The notes: generated from the letters alone by a model not told the origin. 64,000 nucleotides of DNA from Pseudoflavonifractor sp. MSJ-37 (GCF_018917965.1 NZ_JAHLPP010000004.1:1-64000); one strand, 5' to 3'. Numbered from the stretch's first letter, positions 18,166 through 27,368 are shown. Program-made: numbers and translations.

Positions 18166-19098
18166 TCAGCCGCTGCACCGGACGATGCAGGTGAGCTCCT
18201 GGCCGTCCACCTTGCAGACGAGGGTAGTGGTGCCTTTGCCGGCCATGGTGATGAGACCATTGGCATCGACGGTAGCGACAGCGCTGTCGGTGGTGCTCCA
18301 GGCGGGGGTGGAACTGGTGCCGGACACACGCATCTGCACGGTGGAGCCCTTGGGCATGGTGAAGTCGGTCTGGTTCAGGGAGAGAGCCGCGCTGGAAGCA
18401 CCGCTCCCGGAGGGGGAGGCGCTGGGCTCAGCGGCCCCGGCGGGGGCGTCGAAGCGCACCCGGACGATACAGCTCTGAGCGATGTCGGTGCCCTTCAGCG
18501 TGGCGGTGATGGTGGCGCTGGCCACGCCGTTGGACTTGCCGATGCCCTTGACCGTGCCGTTCTCATCCACGCTGACCACATTGGGGGCGCTGCTGGTCCA
18601 GACCAGATAGCCCACGCTGTCGGCGGGGGAGAAGGAGGCGGAGATGGTATGGGTCTCCCCATAATGGGAGAGGGTGAAATCGCTCTGGCTCAGGGTGAAG
18701 CCGGTGGCGGTCTGGTCCGCGGGCGGGGTGACGGAGGGCTCCGCCGCGGGATCGTCCGTGGGAGCGGGGGTGGCAGAGACCACGGGAGTGGCGGAGGGAG
18801 GCGTGGTGGTGCTGCCCCGGTCGATCATGGGTTTGACGATGGAGACCACGATGCACACCGCCGCTACGATCAGGGCCAGGGAGATCACCGTGGTGAGGAC
18901 CTTGGCGGGAGTGGGGCCGCTGGAATATCCGCCGCCCCGGGTGTTGGTAGCCACACGCCGCCCGCCCCGGCGTCCGTCGTCCTCCTCAGGGGGACGGCCG
19001 TTGCAGAATGGACAGCGTCTATAAGTAGCGGCGTAATCCTCGCCGCAGACATCACAATGGATCATTTTGTTCCGATTCGGCGCAGAGGCTTTCGGCAT
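18166..19098 (-). CDS. Zinc-ribbon, single-span membrane protein with Ig-like (BIG2) repeats
   Basis: The product is about 310 residues from the ATG at 19098, which has GGAGGG 6 bases upstream. The N-terminus has a four-cysteine ribbon (CDVCGEDY then CPFCNG), a Gly/Arg-rich linker, one membrane span near residues 50-72, and then a Thr/Pro/Ala/Ser-rich stalk. Two bacterial Ig-like group 2 domains follow, each with the FTLSQSDFTL- or LSLNQTDFTM-type opening and VVSVDENGTVKGIGKSNG or VATVDANGLITMAGKG. The ribbon probably stays in the cytoplasm and the Ig-like part is exposed. The function is unknown; adhesion or envelope sensing is conceivable. Confidence 0.82.
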   Translation of the reverse strand: MPKASAPNRNKMIHCDVCGEDYAATYRRCPFCNGRPPEEDDGRRGGRRVATNTRGGGYSSGPTPAKVLTTVISLALIVAAVCIVVSIVKPMIDRGSTTTPPSATPVVSATPAPTDDPAAEPSVTPPADQTATGFTLSQSDFTLSHYGETHTISASFSPADSVGYLVWTSSAPNVVSVDENGTVKGIGKSNGVASATITATLKGTDIAQSCIVRVRFDAPAGAAEPSASPSGSGASSAALSLNQTDFTMPKGSTVQMRVSGTSSTPAWSTTDSAVATVDANGLITMAGKGTTTLVCKVDGQELTCIVRCSG

Positions 19099-19238
19099 CG
19101 GGATCCCTCCGTTCAATGATTCGATATCGACTCTATTCTACACGGGAAAGAGGGGAGCGTCAACCGCGGGGGAGGATCGTTCAATAAAAATTAATAATTA
19201 TGTAGACTCCTGTAACAAACACGGATCCGGCGGGACGC

Positions 19239-19267
19239 TTGCATCCGGGGCCGGATCACAGTATAAT
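19239..19267 (+). promoter_or_regulatory. Promoter of the AAA+/comEC operon
   Basis: TTGCAT (19239-19244) and a perfect TATAAT (19262-19267) have 17-base spacing, 35 bases before the preferred start codon. Confidence 0.75.
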
Positions 19268-19301
19268 CGATCGTACGACAGAACGACAGCGAGGTGGTCA
19301 G

Positions 19302-20801
19302 ATGAAGGGGAGCATGACCGCGGCGGCGGTACACAAGCAGTATGTGGACAGCGTCAGCGCCTTCCGGGCACAGATCGCCGACCCCACTCTCCGGCTCCGG
19401 TTCGGGCAGGAGGCGGACATCTTTTTCCGGGCCTGTGCCCTGGGCGTGTGGCAGAAGGACAGCGGGGCTCTGACGCCCCGGCATGTGGAGTACTACGACG
19501 CGGTGTACCAGCCCGGCGCGCCGGTGCCCAGCATCCTGTTCTGGGAGCTGAGCACCGCCGTCACCGAGTATCCGGGGTTCCGGCCTCTGGACTGCTTCGC
19601 CCGGATGCGGGCCTGCGACAGGGTCTCAGGCACCCATCTGGCCCGGCGGTTCATCGACCTGACCGGGCTGATGATCCTGCTCTTCGCGGCGGTGGACGAC
19701 TGCGTGAGCCGGGAGGAGGCCGTTTTCGCCCAGTCCTGCATGGACGCGCTCTCTGCCTTGTGCGACCGGGACGGGATCGGTACGGAGAAGGCCCCGCTGG
19801 CCCCCATGGACTTCGTGACGCCCCGGCCGGATGCCCCGGTGCCCTCAGTTCCCGAGGGTCCCGCCGCCTCCGCGCCGGAGGCCGGGAAGACGGGCGAAGC
19901 GGACGCGGAGGGGGAGCCAGTCTCCGAAGAGGCCGCCCAGCCGGAGCCCACGCTGGAGGAGCTCCTGGCCGAGCTGGATGGGCTGTGCGGATTGGATAAG
20001 GTGAAGGCCGACGTGAAGAGCCTCATCAATCTGGTGAAGGTGCGGAAGCTCCGGGAGGAGAACGGGCTCCCGGTGCCGCCCATGTCCCTCCATCTGGTGT
20101 TCCTGGGCAGCCCCGGCACCGGAAAGACCACCGTGGCCCGGCTCCTGGCCAAGATCTACAAGGCTGTGGGGGTGCTCTCCAAGGGCCAGCTGGTGGAGGT
20201 GGATCGGTCCGGCCTGGTGGCCGGATTCGTGGGACAGACCGCCATCAAGACCAACGAGGTGGTCCAGAAGGCTCTGGGCGGCGTGCTCTTCATCGACGAG
20301 GCCTATGCCCTGGCCTCCTCGGAGAATGCCAACGACTTCGGACATGAGGCCATCGAGGTGCTCCTGAAGAACATGGAGGATCACCGGAAGGACCTGATCG
20401 TGATCGTGGCGGGCTATACCCAGGAGATGGGGCGCTTCATCCACGCCAACCCCGGTCTGGAGAGCCGCTTCAACAAGTACTTCTATTTCGATGACTATAC
20501 CGGGGACCAGCTGGTGATGATCTTCCGCTCCATGTGCGCCAAGAACGGCTATACTCTGGACAAGGAGGCCGGCCGGTGCGCGGAGGAGGTGTTCCGGACA
20601 CTCTACGAGGAGCGGGATGAGAACTTCGGCAACGCCCGGGAGGTCCGCAACCTCTTCGAGAAGGCCGTGGCCCGTCAGGCCGACCGGGTGGCCCAGCTGG
20701 AGGCCCCCACGAAGGAGGACCTGATGGCCCTGTCCGCCGCCGATATCCGAGGGGAGGAAGAGAAAGAGAAAGAGCCGTCCACGTCGGAAACAGATGCGTA
20801 A
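19302..20801 (+). CDS. AAA+ ATPase of the CbxX/SpoVK family
   Basis: The product is about 499 residues. The N-terminal roughly 215 residues are helical and of unknown type, followed by an Ala/Pro/Glu-rich linker. The AAA+ module follows, with Walker A GSPGTGKTT near residue 270, the pore-loop region VDRSGLVAGFVGQT, Walker B LFIDEAYAL near 330, and SRFNKYFYFDDY. SpoVK/CbxX proteins remodel protein complexes; the target here is unknown. The start at 19302 has GAGGTGG upstream; ATG 19314 is an alternative. Its last codons overlap comEC by 8 bases. The Glu/Lys-rich tail is polar. Confidence 0.88.
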   Translation: MKGSMTAAAVHKQYVDSVSAFRAQIADPTLRLRFGQEADIFFRACALGVWQKDSGALTPRHVEYYDAVYQPGAPVPSILFWELSTAVTEYPGFRPLDCFARMRACDRVSGTHLARRFIDLTGLMILLFAAVDDCVSREEAVFAQSCMDALSALCDRDGIGTEKAPLAPMDFVTPRPDAPVPSVPEGPAASAPEAGKTGEADAEGEPVSEEAAQPEPTLEELLAELDGLCGLDKVKADVKSLINLVKVRKLREENGLPVPPMSLHLVFLGSPGTGKTTVARLLAKIYKAVGVLSKGQLVEVDRSGLVAGFVGQTAIKTNEVVQKALGGVLFIDEAYALASSENANDFGHEAIEVLLKNMEDHRKDLIVIVAGYTQEMGRFIHANPGLESRFNKYFYFDDYTGDQLVMIFRSMCAKNGYTLDKEAGRCAEEVFRTLYEERDENFGNAREVRNLFEKAVARQADRVAQLEAPTKEDLMALSAADIRGEEEKEKEPSTSETDA

Positions 20802-23055
20802 GCTCTTCTGCTTCACCACCGCCTGCTCTGCCGCCATGCTGGCGGCGGTGTCCCTGCTCCCGTCCGGGCTCCTCCTGCCGCTGGCGGCGCTGTGCGCCGC
20901 ATTGGGCGGAGCCGCCTTCGCCCTCCATGGACGGAGCGGTCTGCGGGTCCGTCTGGTGTGCTTCGGGCTGGCGGTGGGACTGGCGTGGACGGCCCTCTAC
21001 CAGAGCCGGACGCTGATGCCGGCTCAGATGCTGGATGGGGTCGAGCGGCCCATCGAGGCGGTGATCGGAGACTGGCCCAGCGAGACGAGATATGGATGGT
21101 CTGCCGAGGCCGCCCTGCATACAGAGCAGGGCGCTGGCCTGCGGATCCGCCTCTATGGGGATGAGGCACCGGCAGATCTGCGTCCCGGAGACCGGATCCG
21201 GGGGACGGCGGTCCTGTCCCGGACGGATGCGCCGGGGAACGAGGCTGAAGGCATCTTCCTGACGGGGACCCTTCGGGACGGATGGACGGCAGAACGCCCG
21301 GAACGGGTGCCGCTCCGGCTCCTCCCGGCGATGTGGAGCCGAGTGCTGAAGGACGGGATCGGCCGGGCGTTCCCGGAGGACCTGTCCGGCTTCTTCACCG
21401 CGTTGGTGACAGGGGACAAGAGCGGTCTGGACGAGGGGACCTACGGCGCCCTCAAGCGGGCAGGGGCAGCCCACATCGCGGCGGTATCCGGCCTCCATGT
21501 GTCCTTTTTGGCAGGACTGGCCGTCCGGCTCCTGGGGACGGGACGGAAGCGGACCGCCCTGGGGACGATCCTGCTGATGGGGGCGTTCGCCGGGATCGCG
21601 GGCTTCACGCCGTCGGTCCTGCGGGCGGTGTCCCTCCAGACGATGCTCCTGCTGGCGCCTCTCTGCGAGCGGGAGAACGACGGGCCGACCTCCCTGTCGC
21701 TGGCCCTGATGCTGATCCTGCTGAACGGCCCCTATGCGGGGCTTGGGATCGGGCTCCAGCTCTCCTTTGCCTCGGTGGCGGGGATCTATGCCCTGTCCGG
21801 AAGGCTCTATGAGAACTGGACCTGGTGGATCCCACGGAAGCCGAAGGGGCTCCGGCGGACCGGCTGTCGGGCCTTCCGCTTCCTGGCGGCCTCTCTGGCC
21901 ACGACGCTGGGGGCGATGGTGTTCACGGTGCCCCTGACGGCCTGGTACTTCGGGACCCTGTCTCTGATCGGGCCGGTGACGGACCTGCTGATCCTGGGAC
22001 CGGTATCGGCGGCCTTCGCCCTGGCCCTGCTGGCCGGGGCGCTGGGCCTCGCCGTCCCGGCCCTGGGATGCCTCCTGGCGTTCCCGGCGGCCCTGTTGGC
22101 CCAGTATGTGCTGTGGGTGACAGAGGAGCTGAGCCGCCTCCCGCTGGCGTCGGTGCCGCTGGAGAGCGTCTACCTCCGGGGCTGGCTGGGGCTGGTCTAT
22201 GTCCTGCTGATCCTGCTCTTCTTCCTGCGGAAAGGGGAGCACGTCCATATCCGGCCGGTCCTGCCTCTCTGCGCGGGGACCGTGGGGCTGTGTGCGGCGC
22301 TGGTCTGCACCGCGGCAGAGTTCCGGGGCGACCGGCTCACCGTGTCCGTCCTGGACGTGGGGCAGGGGCAGAGCGTGGCGTTCCTCTCTCAGGGCCGGAC
22401 CGCGCTGGTGGACTGCGGCGGCTCGGACGGCACAGCGGCCGGGGATACGGCGGCGGACTTCTTCCGGAGCGCGGGGATCGGGACGCTGGATGTACTGATC
22501 CTGACCCACTACCATGCCGACCACGCCGGCGGCGTGGCGGAGCTCCTGCGCCGCATGGAGGTGGGGACTCTGATCGTCCCTGATGTGGAGGAGGGGGACG
22601 CCCTCCGCCGGGAGATCCTGTCTCTGGCGGAAGAGAAGGGCACGGAGGTCTGCCTGCTGTCGGAGGACGCCTCCTTCCGGCTGGGCGGGGCGGAGTTCCG
22701 GATCGTCCGGCCTCTGGGAGCCGGGACCGCCAACGAGGAGGGCTTGTCGGTCCTCTGCTCGGCGGAGGGGTTCGATGCCCTCCTCACCGGAGATATGGAC
22801 GATGCCGTAGAGCGCCGTCTGGTGAAATACGGGGCGCTGCCCCAGGTGGATCTTCTGGTGGCGGGCCACCACGGCTCCCGCTATGCCACGTCCTGGGACC
22901 TGCTGGAGGCGGTGGAGCCGGACTATCTGGCGGTGTCCGTGGGGGAGAACGCCTATGGACAGCCCGCACCGGAGACCTTGGCCCGGGCGGCGGGGGCGGG
23001 CTGTGCCGTCTACCGCACCGACTGGCAGGGCCGGATCGACTTCCATGTGAAATGA
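20794..23055 (+). CDS. comEC: ComEC/Rec2 DNA-uptake channel protein
   Basis: The 753-residue product has the three-part ComEC layout. First come N-terminal hydrophobic spans with a DUF4131-like OB region (about 60-180). The Competence domain follows, with AGAAHIAAVSGLHVSFLAGL near residue 225, and about eight more spans. At the C-terminus is a metallo-beta-lactamase-like domain with VLDVGQGQS, the metal motif HYHADHAGG near 572, and AGHHGSRYAT. ComEC forms the inner-membrane channel for single-stranded DNA in natural transformation. No other competence gene is in the window. It starts inside the end of the AAA+ gene. Confidence 0.95.
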   Translation: MRKLFCFTTACSAAMLAAVSLLPSGLLLPLAALCAALGGAAFALHGRSGLRVRLVCFGLAVGLAWTALYQSRTLMPAQMLDGVERPIEAVIGDWPSETRYGWSAEAALHTEQGAGLRIRLYGDEAPADLRPGDRIRGTAVLSRTDAPGNEAEGIFLTGTLRDGWTAERPERVPLRLLPAMWSRVLKDGIGRAFPEDLSGFFTALVTGDKSGLDEGTYGALKRAGAAHIAAVSGLHVSFLAGLAVRLLGTGRKRTALGTILLMGAFAGIAGFTPSVLRAVSLQTMLLLAPLCERENDGPTSLSLALMLILLNGPYAGLGIGLQLSFASVAGIYALSGRLYENWTWWIPRKPKGLRRTGCRAFRFLAASLATTLGAMVFTVPLTAWYFGTLSLIGPVTDLLILGPVSAAFALALLAGALGLAVPALGCLLAFPAALLAQYVLWVTEELSRLPLASVPLESVYLRGWLGLVYVLLILLFFLRKGEHVHIRPVLPLCAGTVGLCAALVCTAAEFRGDRLTVSVLDVGQGQSVAFLSQGRTALVDCGGSDGTAAGDTAADFFRSAGIGTLDVLILTHYHADHAGGVAELLRRMEVGTLIVPDVEEGDALRREILSLAEEKGTEVCLLSEDASFRLGGAEFRIVRPLGAGTANEEGLSVLCSAEGFDALLTGDMDDAVERRLVKYGALPQVDLLVAGHHGSRYATSWDLLEAVEPDYLAVSVGENAYGQPAPETLARAAGAGCAVYRTDWQGRIDFHVK

Positions 23056-23073
23056 CAGAAAGGGGTGGGGACC

Positions 23074-24135
23074 ATGCCGCCCAAGGGCACGAAACGGGCC
23101 GGGAAGAAGGAAACGACGGATGGCGGAGCTTCCTTCCGGCGGCTGAAGAACGACATCAAGGCCGGGACTCTGGGGAACCTCTATCTCTTCAAGGGAGAGG
23201 AATCCTATCTGCGGGACCACTACCTGAAGGCCATGAAGCAGAAGCTCCTGACCGGCATGGAGGAGTTCAACCTCCACACCATGGCGGGGAAGGACTTCGA
23301 CCTGAAGAAGCTCCAGGAGCTGGTGGACTGCCTGCCCATGATGAGCCAGCGGACCCTGATCGTGGTCAACGACTATGACATCTATAAGGGAGACAGGGAG
23401 GGGATGATGAAGGTCCTCTCCGACCTGCCGGATTATGTGTGTCTGGTGTTCGTCTACGACCTGATCGGCTACAAGGCGGACGGACGCACCAAGCTGGCCA
23501 CGCTGATCCAGGAGAAGGGACAGGTGGTGTCCTTCGACCGGCAGGGGCAAGACGATCTGGTGGCCTGGATCGCCCGGCACTTCCGGGCCATGGACCACGA
23601 TATCAGCTCTGATGACGCCAAGTACCTGATGTTCCTCTGCGGGGACCTGATGAACGTCCTCAACTCGGAGATCGGGAAGATCGGGGCCTACGCCAAGGGG
23701 CGCCGGGTGACCCGGGAGGATATCGACGCGGTGGCCACGCCCCAGCTGGATGCCATCGTGTTCCAGATGACCGACGCGATCGGGGAGGGGGATTTCGACC
23801 GGGCGGCCTCCGTCTTGGGGGACCTGTTCCAGATGCAGGAGATCCCGATCAAGATCCTGGCGGCCCTGAGCAAGAACCTGCGCCAGCTCTACGCCGCCCG
23901 CCTGCTCCTGGAGCGGAGGAAGGGGATCTCCGACCTGATGGGCCTGTGGAAGATCAAGAACTACTATCCGGCCCAGAAGCTGATGGGCTCGGCCAAGCGC
24001 TTCTCGCTGGAGTGGTGCCGCCGGGCGGTGATCCGGTGCGCGGAGACGGATCTGGCCATGAAATCCAACGGCGCGGACGCGGAGCGCCTTCTGGTCACGC
24101 TCCTGATGGAGCTGGCCGTCCCTAAGCGGAGCTGA
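23074..24135 (+). CDS. holA: DNA polymerase III delta subunit
   Basis: The product is about 353 residues from ATG 23074; a GTG at 23065 is in frame but badly placed relative to AAAGGGG. The family pattern is visible: GNLYLFKGEESYLRDHYL, VDCLPMMSQRTLIVVNDYD in the AAA+-like domain, YLMFLCGDLMNVLNSEIGKI, and the C-terminal collar helices ending in LLMELAVPKRS. Delta opens the sliding clamp within the clamp loader. The comEC-holA order is common in Firmicutes. It lies 18 bases after comEC. Confidence 0.93.
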   Translation: MPPKGTKRAGKKETTDGGASFRRLKNDIKAGTLGNLYLFKGEESYLRDHYLKAMKQKLLTGMEEFNLHTMAGKDFDLKKLQELVDCLPMMSQRTLIVVNDYDIYKGDREGMMKVLSDLPDYVCLVFVYDLIGYKADGRTKLATLIQEKGQVVSFDRQGQDDLVAWIARHFRAMDHDISSDDAKYLMFLCGDLMNVLNSEIGKIGAYAKGRRVTREDIDAVATPQLDAIVFQMTDAIGEGDFDRAASVLGDLFQMQEIPIKILAALSKNLRQLYAARLLLERRKGISDLMGLWKIKNYYPAQKLMGSAKRFSLEWCRRAVIRCAETDLAMKSNGADAERLLVTLLMELAVPKRS

Positions 24136-24150
24136 GAGGAGAAAGAGACC

Positions 24151-24777
24151 ATGCTGCATATCCAAGAGGCCATCGTGGTAGAGGGCCGGTACGACAAGAA
24201 CACGCTCTCTCAGGTGGTGGACGCCATGATCGTGGAGACCTCTGGCTTCGGGATCTTCAAGGACAAGGAACAGCTCGCCTTCCTGCGGAAGTTGGCGGAG
24301 GAGCGGGGCTTGATCGTCTTCACCGACTCGGACGGGGCGGGCTTCGTGATCCGCAATTTCCTCAAAGGGAGCATCCCGCAGGACCGGGTGAAGCAGGCGT
24401 ACATCCCAGACCGGTATGGCAAGGAGCGCCGGAAGCGTCAGCCCGGGAAAGAGGGCAAGCTGGGCGTGGAAGGGATGCGGCCGGAGGTGCTGGTGGAGGC
24501 CCTGCGCAAGGCGGGGGCCACGTTCCTGGAGAAGTCTGGGGAGGACTGCCCTGCCGGACGGAGGATCACCAAGGCAGATCTGATGATGGACGGCCTGGCC
24601 GGCGGCCCTGGCGCGGCAGAGAAGCGCAAGGCCCTCCTGAACGCTCTGGATCTGCCAGAGCATCTGACGGCCAATGCCCTGCTGGACGTGCTGGACCGGA
24701 TGTACGGCTACGATGCCTACCGGGCGGCAGTGGACCGGCTGGACGGATGGAACGGAGCGGATCGAGCAGGTGTGTGA
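24151..24777 (+). CDS. rnmV: TOPRIM-domain ribonuclease M5-type protein
   Basis: The 208-residue product has an N-terminal TOPRIM domain: catalytic Glu in AIVVEGRYDKNTL and the DxD-type pair in VFTDSDGAGFVIRN. A basic stretch follows (KERRKRQPGKEGKLGVEGM) and then a C-terminal helical domain. RNase M5 trims the 5S rRNA precursor. It lies 15 bases after holA, so it is the last gene of the AAA-comEC-holA run. It is slightly longer than B. subtilis RNase M5 (about 186 residues). Confidence 0.85.
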   Translation: MLHIQEAIVVEGRYDKNTLSQVVDAMIVETSGFGIFKDKEQLAFLRKLAEERGLIVFTDSDGAGFVIRNFLKGSIPQDRVKQAYIPDRYGKERRKRQPGKEGKLGVEGMRPEVLVEALRKAGATFLEKSGEDCPAGRRITKADLMMDGLAGGPGAAEKRKALLNALDLPEHLTANALLDVLDRMYGYDAYRAAVDRLDGWNGADRAGV

Positions 24778-24788
24778 CACGCTTTTCA

Positions 24789-24969
24789 CGGTTTGTGTCG
24801 TGTGCATTTTGAAATCGTGCGGGCGATGGATCGGGCGGCATGGGCAATGCGCAGGGAGTCATATGCGATGGGCGAAAGTCTTGCAGGAGGGAAGAAAGAT
24901 CCCGTACCTACTGCGGTGCAGTGGGTACGGGATCGGTGGACCTGGGCGGGCCAAATAAGAGCTTATAAC
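24789..24969 (-). repeat. Dispersed repeat with tRNA-like 3' end and hairpin, copy C
   Basis: On the minus strand this segment matches 36206-36412 on the plus strand. Shared blocks are CTTATTTGGCCCGCCCAG followed by GTCCACC, then a hairpin (24899-24933) of the type ATCCCGTACC..GGTACGGGAT, then a diverged middle with GCATTGC, and finally AAAATGCACACGACACA (reverse complement at 24794-24810). CCCGCCCAGGTCCACC looks like the 3' arm of a tRNA. The gap 24778-25002 holds nothing else that I can support. Confidence 0.75.
24889..24933 (-). terminator. Hairpin of repeat copy C, likely terminator of the wal operon
   Basis: A 15-bp stem (24899-24913 with 24919-24933) is followed on the minus strand by CTTTCTTCC. 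It lies 70-230 bases after the end of the walRKHI genes. One pair is a T-G wobble on the plus strand and an A-C mismatch on the minus strand, which slightly argues against the minus strand as the functional one. Confidence 0.5.
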
Positions 24970-25002
24970 GCTTTGTGGAGGCGTTTTCGATTACGATACA
25001 AA

Positions 25003-25170
25003 TTAGTCAAAGGCCTCGATGAACGCAGATATCTTGAAAGAGTTCGTAAAAGATGCATTATACTCAGAGTCTTCGAAGAAAGGACTGGATAACGCTTCTT
25101 TTATCCTCATGAACAGCGCCTCATTTGGATCAGATGAGATCAGTTTCTGAATAAATACAAAATATATCAT
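25003..25170 (-). CDS. Possible 55-residue protein coupled to yycI
   Basis: An ATG overlaps the yycI stop codon (ATGA). The frame reads MIYFVFIQKLISSDPNEALF and ends at 25003 after 55 residues. The segment has clearly lower G+C than the neighbouring genes. There is no separate ribosome site, so translation would depend on coupling. I recognise no family. It stands where walJ often lies in other Firmicutes but is unrelated to that hydrolase. It could be a chance frame. Confidence 0.35.
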   Translation of the reverse strand: MIYFVFIQKLISSDPNEALFMRIKEALSSPFFEDSEYNASFTNSFKISAFIEAFD

Positions 25171-25994
25171 CGCCGTTCGTCCCGAAGGGCGCCAGTGGCG
25201 CCGTCCAGGATGCTGGTGCCGGTGTCGGTCTCGACGCACCACACCGGGACCAGACTGTATGGCCGGCCGCCGGAATACTGGTATCCGGCGGTCAGGGAGC
25301 GGATCTCGCTGGACATCCGGCCGGTCTCGTTCCGCTGGCCCAGGGACCGGATCAGCACTGTAGGCACGTTGAGCATCTCCGAGGGGCCGCTCCGCACCGT
25401 CTCGCCGAAAAAGCGGCGGCCCTCGATGCGCCGCAGGTCTCCTCCTTCATAGGTCAGGGTCAGCTCACAGCCGAACACCGGTACCCCGTCCAGCGTCTGC
25501 CGGAAGGTCAGCGTCTGCTCCTGTGCGCCGTCCTCCTGACTCAGGAGGACGGCATCCACTCCCAGCCGCTCCAGTACGCTCAGGGCGTGGACCAGCGTAG
25601 CCGTCCCGTTCAGCGGCACGGCTCCTTCCTCCAGCTCTGCTTGGAGGCGGCCGTTGCTGAAGGACTCCAGCCATCCGGCGGCGCTCGTGTAGGTCATCCG
25701 GACACCGCCCCGCTCCTCCCTCTGCTCACAGTCGCCCAGCAGGGCCTCCGCCTGCTCCCGGCTGGTCTGCATAGACTCCCGATCGATCTGGAGCGGATAC
25801 AGGGCGGATCCCTGAGGCAGTCCGGAGCGGGACACGGTGACGCCGTTGGCCTCCATGGTCTGGAGCACCTGGCTCAACGCCTGCTCCCGGCTGGAACGGC
25901 GCTGTTGGTCCTGCCCCATCGCGATCACCAAAAGGAACCCGTTGAGCAGGAGCAGGATCAGCAGGATGATGTTTTTGATCTTGGACCATTCCAA
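25167..25994 (-). CDS. yycI: WalRK regulatory membrane protein YycI (WalI)
   Basis: The 275-residue product starts MEWSKIKNIILLILLLLNGF, the typical YycI head with one membrane span at about 7-27 and a large extracytoplasmic part. The C-terminal region has TFRQTLDGVPVFGCELTLTY and YSLVPVWCVETDTGTSI, as in the PepSY-like fold of YycH/YycI. With YycH it modulates the kinase WalK through membrane contacts. It is the fourth gene of walR-walK-yycH-yycI, 18 bases after yycH. Confidence 0.88.
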   Translation of the reverse strand: MEWSKIKNIILLILLLLNGFLLVIAMGQDQQRRSSREQALSQVLQTMEANGVTVSRSGLPQGSALYPLQIDRESMQTSREQAEALLGDCEQREERGGVRMTYTSAAGWLESFSNGRLQAELEEGAVPLNGTATLVHALSVLERLGVDAVLLSQEDGAQEQTLTFRQTLDGVPVFGCELTLTYEGGDLRRIEGRRFFGETVRSGPSEMLNVPTVLIRSLGQRNETGRMSSEIRSLTAGYQYSGGRPYSLVPVWCVETDTGTSILDGATGALRDERR

Positions 25995-26012
25995 AGGCTG
26001 TCCCTCCCGATC

Positions 26013-27368
26013 TTAGCGGGCCGTCCAGACGACATCCACCGTCCCGCCGCTGTCCTCATAGCAGAGCGCCAGCTCCCGCTGTCCCTCCATCTCCAGTCCC
26101 CGCAGAGCGGCGGCGGCCTGCCGCTCCGGGAGGACCAGCGCGGTCTCTCCGACCGCGGTATAGCTGCGCAGACACAGCTCATAGCGGGCGATATGTCCAT
26201 CCTCGATCTGGAACACCGCGGCGGGCTTCCCATCCACCAACACAGGCGCTCCGTCCAGCACATAGGAGAAGGTGAAGCTCCAGGCTCCATCCGCCGGCAT
26301 CTCCGCGCTCCACAGGCAGAGCGAGGCGGCGTTCGCCCCGCCGCTCCAGGCGGTCTCCGCGTCGTTCAGCAGAGACCAGACCACATCCAGAGCAGAGGCC
26401 GCGTCGTCTCCCGCCACCGGATAGCGGGCGGCCCCCTCCTGTCCGGCGGAGTCATAGGCTAGAGTCCCGTCCTCGGAGAGGCGCAGGGTGTCCCCGTCCC
26501 GGAGCACCCACTCGCCGGGCACGGCGTAGTCCGTCCCCCGGAAGCCCAAGAGACGCTCCAGCTCACCCCGGACCGCGTCATCCGCCAGGTCCAGTCCTCC
26601 AGCCGCCTGATAGCGCTCCGGCGTCGGAGCGTCTGGCAGGATCATGGTCTCCGGGGCCAGCTCGGCATAGTCCTCACCGGACAGCTCGTAGGCGAAGCGG
26701 GCACCGTTGTCGGTATAGTCCCAAAGGGCCTGCTCCAAATAGCCCTCGATCAGCACGGATGTGGCGCAGGCATAGTATGAGCCGTCCTCTTCGTTCCGGT
26801 AGCAGAGTACGGCGGTCTCCGCCCCGGCCTGCTCCACCAGGATCAGTCGCCGGACGGAGCCGGACAGCTCCGCCGCCGCGCCGCCCTCTGCCGACCAGCG
26901 GCACAGGGCCTGCATGGGCACCGTCCCCAGCAGGCCGAAGTAGACTCCTGGGGTGCTCAGAGCTTCCCGCCAGGCCCGCTCACTGATCTTCTCCGGGTCC
27001 CGGGCGCTGGCCAAAGCCTCGCTGAGGAAGCCCTCCAGCGCCGCATAGTCCCGGTCCAGCTGTTCCTCATCATATTGTACGCCATAGCGCAGGACGGTCT
27101 CCCCCGGCAGACAGACCGCCAGACGCACCGGATGGACCGTGCCGTCCCAAGTGCCCTGCCCCGCCGGGGCGACGGTGGGGAGCGCCTCTCCCCGGACCCG
27201 CTCCACGATCTGGCCCAGCCAGCTGTCGCCGCTGATATGGTAGAGCTGGCTCCGGGCGGACAGGTAGACCGCCGAGCATACCAGCAGGAGGATCAGCAGA
27301 TCCTTGCCCAACTCGATGACGCTCCGCCGCCGGGACCGGGGGGCGGGGACCACATCACGCAGCTTCAT
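26013..27368 (-). CDS. yycH: WalRK regulatory membrane protein YycH (WalH)
   Basis: The 451-residue product has a short cytoplasmic head (KLRDVVPAPRSRRRSV), one span at about 22-42, and a long exported domain containing FRGTDYAVPGEW and AMPADGAWSFTFSYVLDGAPV-like stretches. Length, topology and position between walK and yycI identify it; the sequence itself is poorly conserved, as usual for YycH. Its start overlaps the end of walK by 14 bases. It works with YycI to tune WalK activity. Confidence 0.85.
   Translation of the reverse strand: MKLRDVVPAPRSRRRSVIELGKDLLILLLVCSAVYLSARSQLYHISGDSWLGQIVERVRGEALPTVAPAGQGTWDGTVHPVRLAVCLPGETVLRYGVQYDEEQLDRDYAALEGFLSEALASARDPEKISERAWREALSTPGVYFGLLGTVPMQALCRWSAEGGAAAELSGSVRRLILVEQAGAETAVLCYRNEEDGSYYACATSVLIEGYLEQALWDYTDNGARFAYELSGEDYAELAPETMILPDAPTPERYQAAGGLDLADDAVRGELERLLGFRGTDYAVPGEWVLRDGDTLRLSEDGTLAYDSAGQEGAARYPVAGDDAASALDVVWSLLNDAETAWSGGANAASLCLWSAEMPADGAWSFTFSYVLDGAPVLVDGKPAAVFQIEDGHIARYELCLRSYTAVGETALVLPERQAAAALRGLEMEGQRELALCYEDSGGTVDVVWTAR

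Noticed and set aside
20470-24807. A 1445-codon open frame antisense to the AAA+, comEC, holA and rnmV genes
   Set aside because: High-G+C coding DNA often keeps the antisense frame open. The predicted protein is Gln/Arg/Pro/His-rich without domains, and the plus-strand genes are unmistakable.
24793-25092. A 99-codon plus-strand frame after rnmV containing RDRWTWAGQIR
   Set aside because: It lies across repeat copy C. WTWAG-type peptides arise from reading tRNA ends antisense, and the matching frame in copy D has a stop, so it is not coding.
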